Source of the DNA: Flavobacteriales bacterium UBA5692
Lineage (GTDB): Bacteria > Bacteroidota > Bacteroidia > Flavobacteriales_D > Sanyastnellaceae
NCBI GenBank assembly: GCA_002420235.1
Contig: DIHQ01000189.1
Location: 1-19,818 of the forward strand
Direction of reading: 5' to 3'
Length of the DNA: 19,818 nucleotides
The notes under the pieces are model-generated. The model was not told the origin of the DNA. It did not search any database and saw nothing but the letters and a program-made list of their open reading frames with translations. Below, in pieces: positions 15,988-19,818 of this stretch. Made by a program: the position numbers and the translations under genes. How positions within the stretch are numbered: the first letter of the stretch is position 1; every line of letters starts with the position of its first letter.

Positions 15988-16505
15988 TCCAAATCAACCT
16001 ATTATCTGTAATTATTGTTCAATCAATCTATTGAAAATCAGTTAATTAAATAATCTATTAAAATGTGTTGCCTCAATTCAGTAAATCATGAGTTACTCTA
16101 AAGCGTATCAAGCACTGAATCAACCTTCCAATGAAACAGTCTCTATTTTGGGGCGAAGGATGGACGCTTCTAGATGCAGAAAATGGTAATTTTTTTCATA
16201 AAAAGCGGATTATTTCATTGGTTTTGATTGAAAAAGTCGAAAAAACACGCAAAAATTGAATTATTGAAGTTTGTAATTAAACCTGTCTTACTGTCCAATA
16301 ATTTGGCGTTGAGAAGGATTTATTTATCAATACCGTTTAAGGCCCTACTCTTTTTCGTTGATCTTCATTTATCTGCTTAAGCGACGTACTTTCCATCTGT
16401 CAATTGGTTTTTGATCTGCACATTCATGGTCTCATGAATTAAGCCAATGAGAAGCATGCTTTTTTCTAGAAATTAAAATCTGCGAGTACCCAGGACTATT
16501 GAGTT
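15988..16505. other. AT-rich stretch without a supported gene
   Basis: About 520 bases, clearly more AT-rich than the flanks. It holds only short frames: a 42-codon plus-strand ATG frame at 16131-16259 (MKQSLFWGEGWTLL...) and a short minus-strand fragment ending at 16377 whose last residues read NVQIKNQLTDGKYVA. Neither has recognisable family features. No tRNA, terminator or clear repeat is visible. It may be decayed DNA linked to the redoxin tail that follows. Confidence 0.5.
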
Positions 16506-16532
16506 ATGTTCATTGATTGTTTAATCAGTCAG

Positions 16533-16625
16533 ATGGGAGACGCAGTCTCGACTATCCAAAATCGCCTCCCATTTCAGGATTCACTGGCGCGTCGTGTTTT
16601 TGCCGACGGGGTGCGTGGACTTTAG
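16533..16625 (+). pseudogene. Decayed duplicate of the redoxin gene 3' end
   Basis: Bases 16554-16625 align without gaps to the last 24 codons of the redoxin gene (15494-15565): 56 of 72 bases and 17 of 23 amino acids agree, sharing IQNR-PFQDSL-R-V--DG-RGL and the stop position. Several differences are synonymous, so the copies diverged while coding. In frame, the fragment opens at ATG 16533 (or 16506), giving only 30 (or 39) codons, with no thioredoxin domain upstream. It is best read as the remnant of a paralogous redoxin gene, though a short expressed peptide cannot be excluded. Confidence 0.7.
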
Positions 16626-16635
16626 AAATCTCAAT

Positions 16636-16643
16636 TATCTTTG
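16636..16643 (+). promoter_or_regulatory. -7 promoter element of tRNA-His
   Basis: TATCTTTG is a perfect match to the Bacteroidota -7 element TAnnTTTG and lies 20 bases before the tRNA 5' end, a fitting distance for a short tRNA leader. No clear TTG is found at the -33 position. Confidence 0.55.
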
Positions 16644-16663
16644 CGCTCCCTTTTGGGGCAAAC

Positions 16664-16738
16664 GGTGGCTATAGCTCAGTTGGTTAGAGCACTGGATTGT
16701 GGTTCCAGGGGTCGTGGGTTCAAATCCCATTAGTCACC
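16664..16738 (+). tRNA. tRNA-His (anticodon GTG)
   Basis: A full cloverleaf folds: acceptor GTGGCTA/TAGTCAC, D arm GCTC...GAGC, anticodon stem CTGGA/TCCAG around loop TTGTGGT (anticodon GTG), and T arm GTGGG/CCCAT with loop TTCAAAT. The extra G at 16664 facing C at 16738 is the G-1:C73 identity pair specific to tRNA-His. The two bases after C73 are CA, so the CCA end is not fully encoded. It is followed directly by a terminator. Confidence 0.97.
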
Positions 16739-16744
16739 CATCAA

Positions 16745-16768
16745 CCCTCGCTTCGGCGGGGGTTTTTT
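16745..16768 (+). terminator. Rho-independent terminator of tRNA-His
   Basis: CCCTCGC-TTCG-GCGGGGG forms a seven-base-pair hairpin (one T-G pair) with a stable TTCG tetraloop, followed by six T residues. It starts seven bases after the tRNA end. Confidence 0.9.
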
Positions 16769-16966
16769 GTGTGTCAAGGTTGCGCTTGGGGTGGGCGATA
16801 CGGAAGAGTCAACTGCTTGCCGTCCTATTGCTGGCTGGTTAGAGAAATTGATCGCGCACATCTATGATAGGGGTAAAACATCCCCCAACTGCCAAACTTA
16901 ATCCTGGACTAGTGCTGCATTTTAAATCCTACGTGGTATTGGAGAAGTAATTTTTCGCCTTGATAT

Positions 16967-17344
16967 TTAGACTTGAGCCTGAGGCGGTAGCCACCCCGGA
17001 CCAAATTTTTGAGCCCAGGCCTGTGAGGATGATAGCAGCGCCCACGTACACCTGTTGGATTCAACGGCTGAAAGGCCATCTTCCGTTATTTGAATTAGGC
17101 TCTGAGAGCGATGCTTAAGAAATCCAGCAGCATTCAAATAGAACTTCGCCCATGCTATACGGCGTTGAATAATAGGTACTCCACGCTTGTCCGTTTGGAT
17201 ATGAAGAATTGAAGGCAAGGAATTAAAACCCTCTCGCTTCGCAGCTTTAAGCGCGGATTCCTCATTGACAGGTTTACCGCCGGTCGCGAGCACTCTCAAC
17301 ACGGGTAAAAAGCAATCTTCAACGGTGGGTATGGACAACGTCAT
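16967..17344 (-). CDS. Stand-alone Mrr N-terminal-like winged-helix domain (possible truncated restriction endonuclease)
   Basis: 125 residues resembling the N-terminal domain of Mrr-type restriction endonucleases (Mrr_N). It shows the opening SIPTVEDCFLPVLRVLATGG, the basic segment with RRIAWAKFYLNAAGFL, and ITEDGLSAVES, matching the family pattern of a helix-rich start, an RxxWAxxYLxxAGLL helix and an ITxxG wing. The PD-(D/E)xK nuclease domain that should follow is absent: the frame stops after a short tail (GPGWLPPQAQV), and no nuclease domain is seen in the next 200 bases. It may be a degraded gene or a free DNA-binding protein. The ATG at 17344 is preferred over a TTG at 17356. Confidence 0.6.
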   Translation of the reverse strand: MTLSIPTVEDCFLPVLRVLATGGKPVNEESALKAAKREGFNSLPSILHIQTDKRGVPIIQRRIAWAKFYLNAAGFLKHRSQSLIQITEDGLSAVESNRCTWALLSSSQAWAQKFGPGWLPPQAQV

Positions 17345-17356
17345 TAAAGTTTGCAA

Positions 17357-17878
17357 CCGTTGGAAGTATCTAAAAGTTCCCGTTGCTCCGCAGTATTGTA
17401 GATGCTAGTCCTGCAATATTTTGATTCAACGCGTAAAAGTCATTCTTTGATCGGCATCTTGAAATTGTTCGCTTTAGGGTGCAAAAGGAATGGGCGGATG
17501 TTGAGAATCGATTGGCATATGTATTATTCTGTTTACCTTCTTGTAGCTGTCATTCGTGAAGTCACCATTCTAAAACGTGTGGCTGCCAAAAGTCTGCATG
17601 TCTGGAATACATAGCGTGCTGAAGCCATTTCCCATCTACCACAGTACCGAGTGGACTATTACGTTCAGTTGATTTTGCGTAGAATCTATTGCGGTTAGTG
17701 TACCGTCTCCGCACCAATTGCAATAAAAGCGGAGCCCAGCTGAAAAGCGGTGAACCTATTAACTCTGTGATATTGGACTGGACGCTGCATTGAGATTGGT
17801 CTTGGTTGGGACGGTACAACCCATCTGCGAACCGGGCATTTACCATAATCAGATTTGAATTTGGTCTTTTTATATAAA
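17357..17878. other. Stretch without a supported gene
   Basis: About 520 bases between the Mrr-like gene and the promoter of the repeat protein. Open frames on both strands (plus 17402-17614, minus 17562-17891) have no recognisable motif, unconvincing composition and no coupling to neighbours. Nothing else is seen. Confidence 0.5.
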
Positions 17879-17912
17879 TTGAGATTAACATTGATAATAA
17901 TCGATAAATTTG
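17879..17912 (+). promoter_or_regulatory. Promoter of the Cys/Asp repeat protein gene
   Basis: TAAATTTG at 17905-17912 is a perfect Bacteroidota -7 element, with TTG at 17879-17881 giving a 23-base spacer at the upper end of the known range. The ATG follows 37 bases downstream, leaving a leader of roughly 30 bases. The TTG at 17910 is inside this box and cannot be the start codon. Confidence 0.55.
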
Positions 17913-17948
17913 TTAAATTGTGCGACCTACATCCAAAACCTATATTTT

Positions 17949-19526
17949 ATGAATGGCGTTGCCACCCGAGTGGTCTTGGCGGTACTTGTTGTCTGCTGCA
18001 TGGCCTTATCCTTTTCTTTGAACGCACAAGTCAATGCCATTGTGGTGGAGACGATTCAGGTGCACGACGGTCCAGTTGGTAACTCAGATTTGACTGGCAT
18101 GACGACGTATCGATTGTACGCACAACTTACGGATTCATTAGATTTTGTAGGGGCCGTGTACGGCAGTTCGGAGGAGCCCATCAACCTTTCCACTACAACA
18201 TCATTTTTTCAGCATCCGGCTGGAGGGTCTTTTGGCACAGACCTTAATGGCTTTTTCCTGAATATCCTGCCCGACCTCAATTACGATAGTTGGTTGACAA
18301 TTGGATTAGACCTCGCGCCCTCTGGTGTTAATGAGGAGGGAATATCGAGCATTGGTATCATTGCCGAACAAGCTGCCTTTGAAGCCGGCGAAAACTTTGT
18401 CTTAGACTCAGAAGTTGGAGGAAGTTGGTTTGTACTACCCGGCAGCGAAAACGGCTTGGCGGATGAAAACTTGCAGGTATTGTTGGCGCAGGTCACAACA
18501 AGTGGATTGCTTTCTGGTCAGTTGAACTTGCAATGCTTCTTGGCAGGCAACCCTTTTGACGAACAGTTGGCGGCTTTTGAATTTAGCGCTGGGGCACCGG
18601 GGTGCACGTCCGAAGATGCTTGCAACTTCGATGCAGATGCCAATTCGGATAATGGTTCGTGCTGGTTTGCTCCGGATGGATACAATTGTGACTTGGAATG
18701 CATCGATGATACAGATGGCGATGGAATCTGTGATTCGTTTGAGGTGATGGGTTGTGAGGATCCGGCCAGCTGCAATTTTGCAGAAGGGATTACCGATGTT
18801 ATTGAATGCATTTATCCCGATACGGGTTACGATTGCTTCGGTGCATGTTTAGCCGATTCCGATTCCGATGGTATATGCAATCCATTTGAGGTGGATGGCT
18901 GCACGGATGGCGAAGCGTGCAATTACGATGCCGCCGCTACAGATGAAGACGGCAGTTGCACGTACCCTGATTTGATCCATGATTGCAATGGTGAATGCAA
19001 CAACGACATTGACGAAGACGGTATTTGCGATGAACTCGAATCCCTGGGGTGCACTGACGAAAATGCGGACAACTTTACCCCTACTGCCACAGACGACGAC
19101 GGTTCTTGCTATACGTCAGGATGCATGGACCCTTCAGGATGTGATTTCGATCCGATGGCTGACACGGCGACATCGTGCACTTACCCCGAAGTTGGGTACG
19201 ATTGTGACTTTGACTGTTTACTTGATGAGGATGGCGATGGTATATGCGATGCGTTCGAGGTGCTGGGATGTACCAACCTACTCGCGGAAAATTTCAATCC
19301 GGATGCTACAGAAGACAATGGTCTATGTGTAGTCCTTCCTCCTTCGTACTGTGGCGAAGGCACCGTATGGGATCCAGAGGGTGGTCAGTGTATCAGTATT
19401 GATACGGGCACCGGGGGAATTGGCGGTTATGGCGGCCTGTGCTTCGGTGATTTTGATGCTGATGGACAACGCGGATCATCCGATCTTTTGCTGTGGCTAG
19501 GCGTCTATGGCTACGCGTGTGATTAA
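17949..19526 (+). CDS. Secreted Cys/Asp-rich repeat protein with dockerin-like C-terminus
   Basis: 525 residues. A signal peptide (residues 1-27, VVLAVLVVCCMALSFSLNA) precedes a domain of about 190 residues (TTYRLYAQLTDSLDFVGAVY, FFQHPAGGSFG, YDSWLTIGLDL) that I associate with surface proteins of Cryomorphaceae-like bacteria, from memory. Residues 219 to about 463 are tandem modules. The tail GDFDADGQRGSSDLLLWLG resembles a single dockerin/EF-hand calcium loop, a common end in these bacteria. The protein is very acidic and Cys-rich, consistent with calcium-dependent, disulphide-stabilised folding outside the cell. No standard T9SS type A tail is seen. The start at 17949 follows a perfect promoter. 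Its stop overlaps that of trxB. Confidence 0.85.
   Translation: MNGVATRVVLAVLVVCCMALSFSLNAQVNAIVVETIQVHDGPVGNSDLTGMTTYRLYAQLTDSLDFVGAVYGSSEEPINLSTTTSFFQHPAGGSFGTDLNGFFLNILPDLNYDSWLTIGLDLAPSGVNEEGISSIGIIAEQAAFEAGENFVLDSEVGGSWFVLPGSENGLADENLQVLLAQVTTSGLLSGQLNLQCFLAGNPFDEQLAAFEFSAGAPGCTSEDACNFDADANSDNGSCWFAPDGYNCDLECIDDTDGDGICDSFEVMGCEDPASCNFAEGITDVIECIYPDTGYDCFGACLADSDSDGICNPFEVDGCTDGEACNYDAAATDEDGSCTYPDLIHDCNGECNNDIDEDGICDELESLGCTDENADNFTPTATDDDGSCYTSGCMDPSGCDFDPMADTATSCTYPEVGYDCDFDCLLDEDGDGICDAFEVLGCTNLLAENFNPDATEDNGLCVVLPPSYCGEGTVWDPEGGQCISIDTGTGGIGGYGGLCFGDFDADGQRGSSDLLLWLGVYGYACD
18600..19335 (+). repeat. Tandem Cys/Asp protein repeat, period about 50 codons
   Basis: Six units begin with a GC pair whose Cys residues are 219, 269, 318, 368, 392 and 441. 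Full units (50, 49, 50 and 49 residues) have two halves: GCxxxxACN(Y/F)DxxAxxDxGSC with a YP or similar join, then YDCxxxCxxDxDxDGICDxFEV. Units 4 and 6 contain only the first half (24 residues for unit 4). The DxDxDG loops look like calcium-binding thrombospondin type 3 repeats. Repeat copies are diverged at DNA level. Confidence 0.85.
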
Positions 19527-19818
19527 TGAATGCCTCTGGACGCTAGATATCTTTCGGCGTCTAGTGCAGCCATGCACCCTGTTCCAGCGGCGGTGACTGC
19601 TTGACGGTAGGTCTTGTCCGCTGCATCGCCGCTTACGAAGACGCCTTCGCGGTTGGTCTTGGATGTCCCGGGTTGTTGGTAAACGATGTACCCCTGCTCG
19701 TCGAGATCAATCCATCCCTTGAACATGTCTGTGTTGGGCTTGTGGCCGATGGCAACAAAGAATCCCGTACAGGGAATGACCTGTTCCTCCTCGGTTTGGT
19801 TGTTCTTGACTCGTGCAC
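19523..19818 (-). CDS. trxB: Thioredoxin reductase, C-terminal part (5' end outside window)
   Basis: The frame enters from the right edge; about 97 codons are visible. It contains CTGFFVAIGHKPNTDMFKG, then GYIVYQQPGTSKTNREGVFV and SGDAADKTYRQAVTAAGTGC, the classical FAD-binding end of low-molecular-weight TrxB (the GDxxDxxYRQAVTAAGxGxxAA block). The redox Cys pair lies upstream, outside the window. TrxB reduces thioredoxin with NADPH. Its stop (TAA, reverse) and the stop of the repeat protein share the palindrome TTAA. Confidence 0.95.
   Translation of the reverse strand, partial: ARVKNNQTEEEQVIPCTGFFVAIGHKPNTDMFKGWIDLDEQGYIVYQQPGTSKTNREGVFVSGDAADKTYRQAVTAAGTGCMAALDAERYLASRGIH

Noticed and set aside
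16131..16259. 42-codon plus-strand frame in the AT-rich tract
   Set aside because: It has an ATG and a protein-like composition but no recognised motif, no coupling to a neighbour and no promoter match; too short to call.
16377..16457. Minus-strand fragment ending NVQIKNQLTDGKYVA
   Set aside because: It could be the tail of a lost gene, but fewer than 30 codons are open and no family is recognised.
16437..16467. Short palindrome AAGCATGCTT followed by T residues
   Set aside because: The stem is too short for a terminator and no gene ends nearby.
16664..16738. tRNA-His as an active phage or island attachment site
   Set aside because: No repeat of the tRNA 3' end and no integrase were found in the window.
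17402..17614. 70-codon plus-strand frame
   Set aside because: No recognisable domain or coupling; probably a chance frame.
17562..17891. 109-codon minus-strand frame upstream of the repeat protein
   Set aside because: Low-complexity, unconvincing sequence that runs over the likely promoter of the opposite gene; no motif.

Overview
The window looks like a chromosomal segment of a marine Bacteroidota, most likely a Flavobacteriales member of the Cryomorphaceae/Schleiferiaceae type. The evidence is a type IX secretion (T9SS) C-terminal sorting domain, a surface protein built of Cys/Asp repeats with a dockerin-like tail, perfect TAnnTTTG promoter elements, a bacillithiol gene (bshB1), and a saproxanthin-type carotenoid operon. 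Genus-level placement is inference.

Layout. (1) 1-3399, plus: a compact operon with the 3' end of mutL, two tandem rhomboid proteases and a membrane-anchored endonuclease/exonuclease/phosphatase-family protein, joined by stop/start overlaps or short gaps. (2) 3400-10257, minus: an eight-gene carotenoid operon read crtI, crtB, an unnamed exported protein, idi, crtD-like desaturase, cruF-like hydratase, crtZ, lycopene cyclase. Seven of the eight genes overlap or touch their neighbours. Together they predict phytoene to lycopene to a monocyclic, hydroxylated carotenoid such as saproxanthin. (3) 10338-11057, plus: bshB1, divergent from crtI. (4) 11058-13399, minus: a GT4 glycosyltransferase and a flippase-like membrane protein. 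(5) 13482-15565, plus: a secreted cytochrome c/copper monooxygenase (PHM-like) protein with a T9SS tail, coupled to a small redoxin. (6) 15566-17950: an AT-rich, gene-poor stretch with two overlapping genes for tiny membrane proteins, a decayed duplicate of the redoxin 3' end, tRNA-His with its own promoter and terminator, and a stand-alone Mrr N-terminal-like domain. (7) 17949-19526, plus: a secreted Cys/Asp repeat protein. (8) 19523-19818, minus: the 3' end of trxB, leaving the window.

Most interesting points: the exported protein inside the carotenoid operon, which appears to belong to a conserved uncharacterised Bacteroidota family; the cytochrome/PHM/T9SS protein paired with a redoxin that has no leader; the second copy of the redoxin tail about 1 kb downstream in the low-coding tract beside tRNA-His; and the pair of micro-membrane proteins. 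No CRISPR array, intact insertion sequence or phage gene was seen.
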